A DNA stretch of 64,000 nucleotides from Aureimonas sp. AU4 (GTDB lineage Bacteria > Pseudomonadota > Alphaproteobacteria > Rhizobiales > Rhizobiaceae). This document shows positions 1-8,320 of this stretch, piece after piece (the stretch's first letter is position 1; every line of letters begins with the position of its first letter). The notes beneath the pieces were generated by a model that was not told where the DNA came from, did not search any database, and saw only the letters and a list, made by a program, of their open reading frames with translations. The translations under genes were made by a program, and so were the position numbers. The stretch spans positions 1 to 64,000 of the forward strand of contig NZ_BBWK01000008.1 of assembly GCF_001463765.1 (NCBI RefSeq), in the 5' to 3' direction.

Positions 1-249
1 CGCGCCCGCCATGCCGGCGGCGGCGCCCGCCGCCGGGGCCGCGGCCTGGCCGGGCGTCGTCATGGAGCGCTGCACGGGGGCGGCGGCCGGCGCGGTGCTG
101 GTGGCCGGTGCCGACTGGTACGTGCGCGTGCCTCGGCTGCCGAACGAGCCGCCGCGACGGGCCTCGGCGTAGTCGACGGCCATGCTGGAGAAGATCAGCG
201 TCAGGGCTGTCAGGCCCACGGCAAAGCGAGCGAAGGGGCGACGGGTCAT
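1..249 (-). CDS. Tim44-domain family membrane protein, N-terminal part (runs off the window)
   Basis: An open reading frame of 83 codons runs without a stop from an ATG at 249-247 to the window edge. The product starts with a basic stretch and a hydrophobic segment (about residues 8-25), then an Ala-Glu-Ala-Arg-Arg-Gly-Gly-Ser-Phe-Gly-Ser-Arg-Gly motif and a Pro/Ala-rich linker containing Pro-Val-Gln-Arg-Ser-Met. This arrangement is typical of alphaproteobacterial Tim44-like (Tim44/MRPL45 fold) proteins, whose folded C-terminal domain would lie outside the window. Role in bacteria is uncertain; membrane-anchored. Divergent from the MFS gene. Identification rests on the N-terminus only. Confidence 0.7.
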   Translation of the reverse strand, partial: MTRRPFARFAVGLTALTLIFSSMAVDYAEARRGGSFGSRGTRTYQSAPATSTAPAAAPVQRSMTTPGQAAAPAAGAAAGMAGA

Positions 250-283
250 GAACTCAAGGGTCCTCGAAGGCGATACACGGGTT

Positions 284-313
284 GATATAGGTGGGCCGCA
301 CCGCCTTTTTGAA
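284..313 (-). promoter_or_regulatory. Candidate sigma70-type promoter of the Tim44-like gene
   Basis: On the minus strand a TTCAAA -35 element (308-313) and a TATATC -10 element (284-289) are separated by 18 bases, about 35 bases upstream of the ATG at 249. Seen in sequence only. Confidence 0.35.
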
Positions 314-444
314 TGAGCGAGGAGGCTTCGTCCCCGCACGCCGAGTTCACGATTGCGCCATCCGGCGCGGAACCGAGGCGGCGAGCGCCGGTTTGCGCTG
401 CACAATCGGGCGTCCTATACCGCGCGCGAGGAAGGACCAGCGCC

Positions 445-1638
445 ATGTCCCCGATCGTGTCGGAACCCGTTACCGCCCGCCTGTCGCGCGCGGCGGCGCT
501 CGTCATGGCCGTCACGAGCGGCCTTCTGGCGGCCAACCTCTATTACGCCCAGCCGGTCGTCGCGCTGATCGGCCGGGATCTCGGCATGAGCCCGGCGCTC
601 GAGAGTCTGATCGTCACCGCCGCGCAGATCGGCTACGCCCTCGGTCTCGTTCTTCTGGTGCCGCTCGGCGACGTCGTCGAGAACCGGCGCCTGATCCTTT
701 CGAGCCTTGCGGCCTGCATTCTCGGACTCGTCGGCCTCGCGCTCGCGCCGGCGGCCGGCTGGCTCTTCCTCGCCATGCTGCTGGTCGGCCTCACCTCGGT
801 GGGGGCTCAGATGATCGTGCCGCTGGCGGCCCATTTCGCCGCACCGCACGAGCGCGGGCGGATCGTCGGCAACATCATGACCGGCCTTCTCGGCGGCATT
901 CTCCTCGCGCGGCCGCTGTCCAGCTTCGTGGCCGGCACGTTTGGCTGGCGGGCGATCTTCTGGATTTCGGCCGCGCTGCTTCTGGTTCTCGCGCTGATCG
1001 GCCGCCGCGCCTTTCCCGAACGGCGACCCGCCCATGCGCAAAGTTACGGCGCGTTGATCGCCTCGCTCGGCGGCCTCCTGCGCACGCAGCCCGTGCTGCG
1101 TCGTCGCGCGATCATCCACGCGGCGCTGTTCGCGAGCTTCGCCTTGTTCTGGACCGGCGCGCCCCTCCTTCTGCTCGGCGAGCCGTTCCATCTGTCGCCG
1201 CAGGCGATCGCGCTGTTCGCGCTGAGCGGAGCGCTCGGCGTCCTCGCCGCGCCCGTCGCCGGACGTCTGGCGGATCGCGGGCACGCGCGGGCGGGAACCG
1301 TCGGCGCGCTGCTTCTGGCCGCCGCCGCCATGGCTCTGGCTCTCACGGCCTCGCACTCGCTCGCCGCGCTGGTGGTCGCGGGCGTCCTCCTCGACCTCGG
1401 CGTCCAGGCCAACCTCGTGATCGGCCAGCGCGAGATCTTCCTGCTCGACGGGACGATCCGCAACCGCCTGAACGCGGTCTTCATGTCGACCTTCTTTCTC
1501 GGCGGCGCGCTCGGCTCGGCGCTGACGAGCCCGCTGATCGAGGCGTTCGGCTGGCATGCGGTGGCGCTCCTCGGAACGCTGTTCCCGCTCGCGGCGCTCG
1601 CCTATTTCCTGTTCGGCGAGCGACGGCGCGCCCGCTAG
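445..1638 (+). CDS. MFS transporter
   Basis: 397-residue polytopic protein with about twelve hydrophobic segments. An early Asn-Leu-Tyr-Tyr-Ala-Gln-Pro motif in TM1 and the TM2-3 loop motif (Pro-Leu-Gly-Asp-Val-Val-Glu-Asn-Arg-Arg, about residues 72-81) are typical of drug or sugar efflux proteins of the YnfM/AraJ-like MFS group. The frame is open further upstream, but ATG 445 is preferred: it has a GGAAGG ribosome-binding sequence and starts just before TM1, as family members do. Substrate cannot be predicted; proton-driven export of a small molecule is the family expectation. Stands alone between a divergent Tim44-like gene and the SCO gene. Confidence 0.85.
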   Translation: MSPIVSEPVTARLSRAAALVMAVTSGLLAANLYYAQPVVALIGRDLGMSPALESLIVTAAQIGYALGLVLLVPLGDVVENRRLILSSLAACILGLVGLALAPAAGWLFLAMLLVGLTSVGAQMIVPLAAHFAAPHERGRIVGNIMTGLLGGILLARPLSSFVAGTFGWRAIFWISAALLLVLALIGRRAFPERRPAHAQSYGALIASLGGLLRTQPVLRRRAIIHAALFASFALFWTGAPLLLLGEPFHLSPQAIALFALSGALGVLAAPVAGRLADRGHARAGTVGALLLAAAAMALALTASHSLAALVVAGVLLDLGVQANLVIGQREIFLLDGTIRNRLNAVFMSTFFLGGALGSALTSPLIEAFGWHAVALLGTLFPLAALAYFLFGERRRAR

Positions 1639-1694
1639 CGGGCCGTACCGCCGCCCGCTAAGAGGGGCGCGACACGCAGAAGGACATCGACGCC

Positions 1695-2327
1695 ATGACC
1701 GCAACGCCTCCGCCCGCCCGGCCGCCGCGCCGTCGCCTGCCGATCCTTCGGATCGGACTCTGGCTGCTGGTGGCCGCGGTGCTGGCGCTTCTCGTCCTCG
1801 TCTGGGCCTTCGGTCGCATGGAAACCGCGAACGTCGCGGACGCGGCGGTCTATGGTACGCCGTTCCAGCTCGTCGACCAGAACAACAAGCCCGTGAGCGA
1901 GGCCGTCCTGCGCGGGCGACCGACGGCGCTCTTCTTCGGGTTCACGCACTGCCCCGACGTGTGCCCGACGACGCTCTACGAGATGGCGGGCTACCAGAAG
2001 GCGCTCAAGGCGGAGGGCAAGGACCTCGGCGTCGTGTTCGTGTCGGTCGATCCCGAGCGCGACACGCCCGACATCCTGCGCACCTATGTCGGCGCGCTCT
2101 CGCCCGACATCACTGCCGTCACGGGCGATCCCGCCAAGGTCTCCGAGATGGTGAAGGGCTTCGGCATCCATGCCGCCAAGGTTCCGCAGGGCGACGACTA
2201 CACGATGGACCACACGGCCTCGGTGATCCTTCTCGACCGCGAGGGCCGCTTCTTCGGCACGATCGCCTATGGCGAGGACCCGAAGGCCGCCCGCGCCAAG
2301 CTCGAGCGCCTCGCGGAGCGCACATGA
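1695..2327 (+). CDS. SCO1/SenC family copper chaperone
   Basis: 210 residues with one N-terminal membrane anchor (about residues 17-38) and an exported thioredoxin-like domain. The copper ligands are visible: Cys-Pro-Asp-Val-Cys at about residues 86-90 and the distal His in Met-Asp-His-Thr-Ala-Ser near residue 173. Family members deliver copper to the CuA site of cytochrome c oxidase or act as a thiol reductase in its assembly. The stop codon overlaps the prmA start (ATGA), so the two genes are translationally coupled, although their functions are unrelated. Confidence 0.9.
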   Translation: MTATPPPARPPRRRLPILRIGLWLLVAAVLALLVLVWAFGRMETANVADAAVYGTPFQLVDQNNKPVSEAVLRGRPTALFFGFTHCPDVCPTTLYEMAGYQKALKAEGKDLGVVFVSVDPERDTPDILRTYVGALSPDITAVTGDPAKVSEMVKGFGIHAAKVPQGDDYTMDHTASVILLDREGRFFGTIAYGEDPKAARAKLERLAERT

Positions 2328-3184
2328 CGCAGGTCCGTTTCCATGCCGAGGGCGCGCGTGCGAGCGTCTCGCCCGTCTTCGACCGCCTCGACGCGCTGTT
2401 CGGCGAGGAGGGCGCACCGGTCTCCATGGTGGAGCTCGACGAGGCCGCCGACCGGCACGAGGTCTCGGTGTACTTCGAGGATGGCGAGACGGTCGACACG
2501 GATGCCGTGCGCGCGGCCTTCGCGCCGCTGGAGCCCGAGCGCGAGGACCTGCCGGATATCGACTGGATGGCGAGCGTGCTCGCGGACCTGAAACCCGTCC
2601 GGGCCGGCCGCTTCCTCGTCCACGGCGCACATGACCGGCACAAGGTCCGGCCCCACGACCTCGCCATCGAGATCGAGGCCGGACAGGCCTTCGGCACGGG
2701 CCACCACGAGACGACGGCGGGCTGTCTTGAGATGGCGGGGCGCCTCATCGCGCGCCGCCGTCCCCGGCGGGTCCTGGATCTCGGCACGGGCAGCGCGGTT
2801 CTGGCGATCGGCGTGGCGAAGCTTTCCCGCATCGCGGTGACGGCGACCGACATCGATCCGGTCGCGGTTCGGGTCGCGGCCGCTAACGCGCGGCTGAACG
2901 GGGTTCACACGCTCGTGCGCACCAGCGTCGCGACGGGACTCGAGGGTGAGGCGATCCGGGAGGGCGCGCCCTTCGACCTGATCCTTGCCAATATCCTGGC
3001 GGGTCCGCTCATGCAGATGGCGCCGAAGATGGCGGCGGTGCTGGCCACCGGCGGCGATCTGATCCTGTCGGGCATTCTGGCGCGTCAGCGCCGCGGCGTC
3101 CTGGCCGCCTATCGCGGGCAGGGGATCTACCACCGCTCGACGCTGTGGCGAGGCGACTGGGTGACGCTGCACCTGTCGCGCTGA
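2324..3184 (+). CDS. prmA: Ribosomal protein L11 methyltransferase
   Basis: 286 residues; SAM-dependent trimethylation of ribosomal protein L11. An N-terminal substrate-recognition domain (about 1-95) is followed by a class I methyltransferase fold, with motif I Asp-Leu-Gly-Thr-Gly-Ser-Ala near residue 150 and Asn-Ile-Leu-Ala-Gly-Pro in the motif IV position near residue 224. A conserved Phe-Gly-Thr-Gly-His-His-Glu-Thr-Thr segment precedes motif I, as in PrmA. Start is the ATG that overlaps the SCO stop codon. Length matches alphaproteobacterial PrmA. Confidence 0.92.
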   Translation: MTQVRFHAEGARASVSPVFDRLDALFGEEGAPVSMVELDEAADRHEVSVYFEDGETVDTDAVRAAFAPLEPEREDLPDIDWMASVLADLKPVRAGRFLVHGAHDRHKVRPHDLAIEIEAGQAFGTGHHETTAGCLEMAGRLIARRRPRRVLDLGTGSAVLAIGVAKLSRIAVTATDIDPVAVRVAAANARLNGVHTLVRTSVATGLEGEAIREGAPFDLILANILAGPLMQMAPKMAAVLATGGDLILSGILARQRRGVLAAYRGQGIYHRSTLWRGDWVTLHLSR

Positions 3185-3187
3185 CGG

Positions 3188-3208
3188 CGCCCGCGCGCGG
3201 CGCGGGCG
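3188..3208 (+). terminator. GC hairpin after prmA
   Basis: CGCCCGCG and CGCGGGCG form a perfect 8-bp stem immediately after the prmA stop codon. It lacks a T-run, so it is a possible weak or Rho-assisted terminator. Confidence 0.4.
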
Positions 3209-3232
3209 TTCCGGCTTCTCGGTATGGCGCCT

Positions 3233-3442
3233 TCAGAAGCGCTGGGGCGCTGCGGCCTCGAAGCGCGAGCTGGCGAGCGTGCTGGCGAGATTGGCCGACT
3301 CGATGTCGAGCATCATCAACCGGCCCGTCCCGTGCAGCGAGCGCGCCGACGGACGAGACCGGTCACCGGTCACGGGGCGGCGCACCGGGGCGCGCAGGTG
3401 AGAGGAGACGTAGCCGAAACGTTCGGTGCGGGCGGACAGCAT
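3233..3442 (-). CDS. Possible small protein, 69 residues
   Basis: ATG-started frame with a basic N-terminal half (many Arg, Ser, Pro) and a more protein-like C-terminal half (Met-Leu-Asp-Ile-Glu-Ser-Ala-Asn-Leu-Ala). It sits in a 450-bp gap, convergent with prmA and co-directional with merR, so it is not a shadow of a larger gene. No strong ribosome-binding site is next to the ATG and no domain is recognisable. Could equally be non-coding. Confidence 0.3.
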   Translation of the reverse strand: MLSARTERFGYVSSHLRAPVRRPVTGDRSRPSARSLHGTGRLMMLDIESANLASTLASSRFEAAAPQRF

Positions 3443-3634
3443 GGGATTCTTCGAGCCTTTCGGGATTTCTGGATCTCCCGAGGCTAATATGATGCACTGC
3501 AGCAGGATCAGCTACCCGCCTTGGCGCATAGGTTGTCTTCGCTTCTTGCAGGGCAGTCGAACTGTATTGTTCATGAATTCTTCACGATTGTCGGGCGGGA
3601 GCCTCGCCCCGCCCGCGCGCCGGCACCGGCCCCG

Positions 3635-4114
3635 TCAGGCCGAGCCGCGCTTTTCGCGGCCGCGAACGAAGCTCATCGTCACCTCCATCGCATGGAGCGA
3701 CTCCTGAATTTCTCGCTCCTGCTCCTCCAGGATCTTTCGCTGCTCTTCCATGCGTGACAGGGCGAATTCGATCTGCTTCCGCTCGCCGTTCGGCTGATAG
3801 TAGATCTCGATGATCTGCTTGGCCTCCGTCAGCGAGAATCCGAGGATCTTGCAGATCAGGACGAGGCGCAGGCGCATCCGGTCGCGCCGCGAATACAGGC
3901 GCGTCGTGCCGCGCCGCTCGGGCGAGAGAAGACCCCGGTCCTCGTAGAAGCGCAGGGTGCGAAGCGTGACGCCGAACTCCCGCGCCAGGTCGCCGATCTT
4001 GAAGACCGTGCGCTCGCCGTCTCCGTCGCTGCGGACCGAAAGGCCGAGCAGTTCCTCGATCCCGACGCGGAATCCCTCCTCGTCTGCGCGTTCGAGGTCA
4101 GTGCGTTCTGTCAT
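3635..4114 (-). CDS. MerR family transcriptional regulator
   Basis: 159 residues. A 35-residue acidic extension precedes a winged helix-turn-helix of the MerR type (about residues 36-105): Phe-Lys-Ile-Gly-Asp-Leu-Ala at the start, Leu-Arg-Phe-Tyr-Glu-Asp-Arg-Gly-Leu-Leu in the recognition region, and Thr-Arg-Leu-Tyr-Ser-Arg-Arg-Asp. A charged coiled-coil (about 118-148) should form the dimer. There is no C-terminal cysteine cluster or obvious effector domain, so it is not a metal sensor of the classical kind. Divergently transcribed from podJ; the shared region carries a palindrome overlapping its own likely promoter. Target genes unknown. Confidence 0.85.
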   Translation of the reverse strand: MTERTDLERADEEGFRVGIEELLGLSVRSDGDGERTVFKIGDLAREFGVTLRTLRFYEDRGLLSPERRGTTRLYSRRDRMRLRLVLICKILGFSLTEAKQIIEIYYQPNGERKQIEFALSRMEEQRKILEEQEREIQESLHAMEVTMSFVRGREKRGSA

Positions 4115-4190
4115 GTCATGCCACGCGTCGGCGCTTCAGTGCGCCATAAGGGGGATTCGCAGAAACACCCTCCCGAGTGCTTCCGCTTTG

Positions 4191-4219
4191 ATGAGAAACA
4201 ATTTGCGTCGATTTCTCAA
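4191..4219 (-). promoter_or_regulatory. Palindrome overlapping the likely merR promoter
   Basis: TGAGAAA (4192-4198) and TTTCTCA (4212-4218) form a perfect 7-bp inverted repeat with a 13-base spacer. On the minus strand TTGAGA (4214-4219) and TCTCAT (4191-4196) are 17 bases apart and fit a sigma70-type promoter for the MerR gene, so both arms overlie core promoter elements. Suggests autoregulation, and perhaps control of podJ, whose ATG is 160 bases away. The regulator-site pairing is inferred. Confidence 0.45.
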
Positions 4220-4377
4220 GGCCGGACGAAAGGCCGCAGCGGCCGTGAATCCAGCTTCAATCCCGCTTGTCTTTCTATTCCGTTACCGAAATCCAGCGAC
4301 GTTGAAGCGTCGACCTGGGGACGGCGGCGAGACGGACAGCTCGAGAGCCGGACAACACACGACGTCAGGGGCGGGCA

Positions 4378-7300
4378 ATGTCGCGACAGGATGCGCAGGT
4401 TCAGAAGCGAACAGGGGACGCCGGTCGCGGTTCGGAGAACTCCTTCGCCTCGCTCAGCAAGACGCTGGAGGACCTGGAGGCGCGCCTGACGCGCCTGTCG
4501 AGCGCGCCGCGCCGGGGCGCCGAGCCCGTGGCCGCCCCGGAGCCGGCTCCCGCCCTTGCCGGGGAACTCGACGGCGCGCTGCCGACCCAGGCCGAGTTCG
4601 CGCTCGACACGCCGGTCCCATCCCCCAGTGACCGGCTCCGCGCGATGACGCAGGCCCGCCGCTCGCGCAACACGCTCGCCGCCGAAGCCTCGCCGCTGGC
4701 CATGGAGCGCCAGCGCCTGGCCATCGCCCTGCAGGAGCCCGCCGCCCGTCCGGCCGAGCCCGCCCGCCGCGCCAAGGCGGCCGCGCAGGCCGCCGAGGAG
4801 ATGCGTCTCCAGAACGAGACCCTCAACCTCGTGCGCGATCTCGCCGGCGAGGTCGTGCAGCTGCGCGCCGAGGTCGGCTCGCAGCCGGGCGTGATGGACA
4901 GCCGCTTCGAGGAACTGCGCGCCTCCTTCGTCGAACTGAAGCGCATGATCGGAGCCCGCGAGGGCACGGACCGCATCGGGGCCGAGATCTTCGAGATCAT
5001 GGAGGCGCTGACCGAGCTGACCGCCGGCACCGCCGACCAGGGATCGCTCGACGCCCTGCGCGCCGAGGTCGACCAGATTTCCGGGCTCGTAGGCCAGATG
5101 GCGCGCGAGGAGTCTCTGGAAGCGGTGCAGCGCCGGTGGGACGAGTTCGAGTCGCGCATCGGCGACCGGATCGAGCTCGACAACCAGGCCAAGCGCGACC
5201 TGCGGGTCGAGCTGGAGCGCCTGCGCGGCTCGCTCCGCTCGCTCGCCACCGAGGAGCAGATCCTCGCCGTCCAGCAGCGCTGGGACGAGTTCGAGTCGCG
5301 CTATCTCGAGACCGCCCGCGCCCAGACCGAGGAGACGCTGACGCGCTTCCTGCGCGACGAGCTCGGCACCCTGCGCGACAAGCTCGACGCCGTTGTCTCG
5401 CAGACCGGCGACGAGGCGATCGCCGCGCGCATCGAGGCGGCGTCCGAGCGCACCCGCGAGGCGCTGGAGGCCAGCGTCGAGCGCCTGTCGGACCGCATGG
5501 GCGAGATCGAGCTGACGCTCGCGAGCCTGCCCGAGCTTCTTCAGGTCGACCGCATGGAAGCCCGCATCCAGGCGCTCGCCGAGGGTGTGGAGGCCCTGAC
5601 GCGGGAGGTCCGCGACCCCGACCTCGACCGCTTCGCGATCGTGGAAGAGCGTCTCGACGACATTTCCGCCGCGCTTCTGGTCGCGACCACGGCCGAGCGC
5701 CGCGTCGAGATCGACATGGCGCCCGTGGAGCGCATCGAGGCGCGCGTCGCCGAACTCAGCGCCCGTGTCGACAGCTTCGTCGAGGCGGGACATGCCGACA
5801 TCCTCTCGACCCAGATCGCGGTCCTCACCGAGCGCATCGAGGGCATCGGCGCCCGTCCCACGGGCGACGAGGAGATCGTGCGCCGCATCGACCGGCTGAG
5901 CGAGCGTGTCGAGACGCTGTTCCGTACCGCCGCGCCCACGATCGATACCGCCGTGTGGGAGGAGCGCCTCGCCACCATGGCCGCCCGGCTCGAGGAGACG
6001 GCGGCCGGGCAGGGCGTCGACACCGACGCGGTGCGCGCGCTCGAGGTCCAGATCCAGCGCCTCGCCGAGCTCCTGGGCGATTCCCCGCTTCTGTCGGGCT
6101 CGGAAGGCGAGGTGTCGCGCCGGCTCGACGCGGTCGAGCAGCAGCTCGGCGAGAGCCGCGAGGCGGTGCTGATCGCCGCGCGCGCGGCGGCCGAGGAAGC
6201 CCTGCGCCGCATGCAGGAGGAGGGGCTCCGCCGCGAGACCGCCTATGTCGAGGAACTCGCGCAGGATCTGCGCAACCTCGAGGCGCTGAGCCGCGACAGC
6301 GACGAGCGCACCTTCGGCGTCTTCGACGCGGTTCACTCGACCCTCACCAAGATCGCCGAGCGCCTCACCTCGATCGAGGCCGAGATGCGGGCCGACGGCG
6401 CGCCGCCGGTGCTGCGCGAGGCGGCCAAGGCCGAAGCCGACGACGCGCGCCGCATCGAATGGGCTGCCGCCCGCGTGGCGGTGGGAACACCAGCGGCCGA
6501 GGCCGCCGAGCCCAAGGGCCTGCGCGCGGCGATCAACCGCCACCTGTCGCGCCGCGCGGCGCCCGTGTCCCGTCCGGTCGAGGCCGAGGCGCGCCGCGAG
6601 CCCGAGGTCGCCGCCGTGAGCGCGCCCGCCGTGCCCCCGGTCGAGGAGGCGCTTCCGCCGCCCGCCGAGCTCGAGGCGCCCGCGCTCGACACCACCGACA
6701 TGGTGATGCGCGAGGCCAACCGGCCGCTCGAGCCCGGCTCCGGCACGCCCGACATCGCGGCCCTTCTGGAGCGGGTGCGCCTGCAGCAGCGCGGCCTCGA
6801 GCCCGCCAGCCCCGAGCCGGCCGCCAAGGCCGACTTCATCGCCGCCGCCCGCAAGGCCGCCATGGCCGCCGCCGCCGAGGCCGAGGCGCTGCGTGAGAGC
6901 GACCGCCAGGAGCCTAGCGACGGCAAGGCCGCCTCGCGCCGCAGCCGCAAGCCCATCCTGATGGCGGTGGGGGCCGTGCTCCTGGCCCTGATGGCGATCC
7001 CGCTCGGCCAGCGCTACCTCGAGACCGGTTCGCCCGTGGTCGCCGACCTGACGCAGGAGGCTCCCGTCGATGCCCCGGCGACGGCGCCTGTCGAGACGGC
7101 GGAGATGACGGCGTCCAACGGTCCGGCCGAGACGCTGGCGACGGCCGCCGAGCCGCCGCACGAGGTCTCCCCCGAGGCGCCCGCACCTGTCGAGACACAG
7201 CCCGAGGTCGCGGCCGAGGCCGCCGCGCCGCCCGCCGAGGAGACCACGCCGGTCGCCGGGACGGTCGCGCCGGTCGCCGCTGCGGAGGCTTCGGCCGCCC

Positions 7301-8229
7301 CGGCGGTTGAGGACGCAGACCTCCTCACGCTCGCCAGCCAGCGCCTGCCCGAAACCGCTCGCGGCGCTCTGCCCGCCATCCCCGCCGGCGTCGATGCGCC
7401 GAAGCTCGTCGAGGCCGTCCAGGCCGGCGAGCCCATGGCCCTCTTCGAGGTCGGCCTGCGGCTGATGGAGGGACGCAACGGCCCGGCCGATCCGGCCGCC
7501 GCGATCAACTGGTTCGGCCAGTCCGCCGCGCGCGGGTTCGCCCCGGCCCAGTACAGCCTCGGCACGCTCTTCGAGAAGGGCAACGGGGCGGCGCGCGACA
7601 CCGTGGCGGCCAGCCAGTGGTATCGTCTCGCCGCCGACCAGGGCAACGTGCGCGCCATGCACAACCTCGCCGTTCTCTATGCCACCGGCATCGACGGCCG
7701 CTCGGACGCGGGCGCCGCCGCCCAGTGGTTCGAGAAGGCCGCGAGCTACGGCATGCGCGACAGCCAGTACAATCTCGGCATCCTCTACGCCCGGGGCTCG
7801 GGCGTCGACCAGAACCTCGCGCAGTCCTACCGCTGGTTCTCGATCGTCGGCGCGGCCGGCGACAAGGACGCGCAGGACAAGAAGCTCGAGGTCGCCAAGA
7901 GCCTGTCGCCCGAACAGAAGGCGGAGGTCGATGCTGAGGTCGCCGCCTGGAAGCCGCTGCCGCGCTCCGAGGAGGCCAACACCGTGCGCGTGCCGGCCGA
8001 CTGGAACGGGGGCGACGGTCGCACGGCCTCGGTCGACATGAGCCGCGCCATCCGCAACGTCCAGGCCATTCTCGGCAAGCTCGGCTACGACGCGGGCACG
8101 CCGGACGGCGTGGTGGGCGCGCGGACCGAGGCCGCGATCCGCCAGTTCCAGTCGAAGTCCGGCCTCGAGGCCACCGGCCGCATCGACGAGCCGCTGATCC
8201 GCGCCCTTCTGGAGCGCAAGGACGCCTGA
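4378..8229 (+). CDS. podJ: PodJ-like polar localisation factor (coiled coil, TM, Sel1 repeats, peptidoglycan-binding domain)
   Basis: 1283 residues. A long, highly charged cytoplasmic region with extended coiled-coil segments (about 20-690, many Glu/Arg/Leu heptads) is followed by a low-complexity Ala/Pro/Glu part, one transmembrane helix at about 859-879, another Ala/Pro/Glu-rich linker, four Sel1-type repeats (about 1016-1175) and a C-terminal peptidoglycan-binding type 1 domain (about 1222-1283). This order is that of PodJ/PodJL proteins, which organise the new cell pole and cell cycle in Caulobacter and rhizobia. ATG 4378 gives a sensible N-terminus. Single gene, closed by a strong terminator. 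The symbol rests on architecture. Confidence 0.75.
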   Translation: MSRQDAQVQKRTGDAGRGSENSFASLSKTLEDLEARLTRLSSAPRRGAEPVAAPEPAPALAGELDGALPTQAEFALDTPVPSPSDRLRAMTQARRSRNTLAAEASPLAMERQRLAIALQEPAARPAEPARRAKAAAQAAEEMRLQNETLNLVRDLAGEVVQLRAEVGSQPGVMDSRFEELRASFVELKRMIGAREGTDRIGAEIFEIMEALTELTAGTADQGSLDALRAEVDQISGLVGQMAREESLEAVQRRWDEFESRIGDRIELDNQAKRDLRVELERLRGSLRSLATEEQILAVQQRWDEFESRYLETARAQTEETLTRFLRDELGTLRDKLDAVVSQTGDEAIAARIEAASERTREALEASVERLSDRMGEIELTLASLPELLQVDRMEARIQALAEGVEALTREVRDPDLDRFAIVEERLDDISAALLVATTAERRVEIDMAPVERIEARVAELSARVDSFVEAGHADILSTQIAVLTERIEGIGARPTGDEEIVRRIDRLSERVETLFRTAAPTIDTAVWEERLATMAARLEETAAGQGVDTDAVRALEVQIQRLAELLGDSPLLSGSEGEVSRRLDAVEQQLGESREAVLIAARAAAEEALRRMQEEGLRRETAYVEELAQDLRNLEALSRDSDERTFGVFDAVHSTLTKIAERLTSIEAEMRADGAPPVLREAAKAEADDARRIEWAAARVAVGTPAAEAAEPKGLRAAINRHLSRRAAPVSRPVEAEARREPEVAAVSAPAVPPVEEALPPPAELEAPALDTTDMVMREANRPLEPGSGTPDIAALLERVRLQQRGLEPASPEPAAKADFIAAARKAAMAAAAEAEALRESDRQEPSDGKAASRRSRKPILMAVGAVLLALMAIPLGQRYLETGSPVVADLTQEAPVDAPATAPVETAEMTASNGPAETLATAAEPPHEVSPEAPAPVETQPEVAAEAAAPPAEETTPVAGTVAPVAAAEASAAPAVEDADLLTLASQRLPETARGALPAIPAGVDAPKLVEAVQAGEPMALFEVGLRLMEGRNGPADPAAAINWFGQSAARGFAPAQYSLGTLFEKGNGAARDTVAASQWYRLAADQGNVRAMHNLAVLYATGIDGRSDAGAAAQWFEKAASYGMRDSQYNLGILYARGSGVDQNLAQSYRWFSIVGAAGDKDAQDKKLEVAKSLSPEQKAEVDAEVAAWKPLPRSEEANTVRVPADWNGGDGRTASVDMSRAIRNVQAILGKLGYDAGTPDGVVGARTEAAIRQFQSKSGLEATGRIDEPLIRALLERKDA

Positions 8230-8257
8230 GGGGCGCTCCTCATGGTTTGACTTGGAA

Positions 8258-8293
8258 AAGGGGTTCGGGCCATGTCGGTCCGGGCCCCTTCTT
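8258..8293 (+). terminator. Rho-independent-type terminator of podJ
   Basis: A 14-bp stem with three G-T wobbles (8258-8271 with 8277-8290) and a 5-base loop, followed by CTT, lies 28 bases after the podJ stop codon. Confidence 0.65.
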
Positions 8294-8320
8294 GCATCGC
8301 ACACCGCCGAGAGACGCGAC

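Larger units (their letters stand above)
3185..3634. other. 450-bp intergenic stretch between prmA and merR
   Basis: Contains the hairpin after prmA and one possible small minus-strand gene (3233-3442). The part from about 3530 to 3590 is clearly less GC-rich than its surroundings and could hold promoter elements for that small gene. No RNA family or repeat was recognised. Confidence 0.5.

Noticed and set aside
4216-8304. Very long open frame of 1362 codons antisense to podJ
   Set aside because: It mirrors the podJ coding sequence in GC-rich DNA. Its composition (Arg, Gly, Leu, Ala repeats) has no domain, whereas the plus-strand frame has a full set of recognisable domains.
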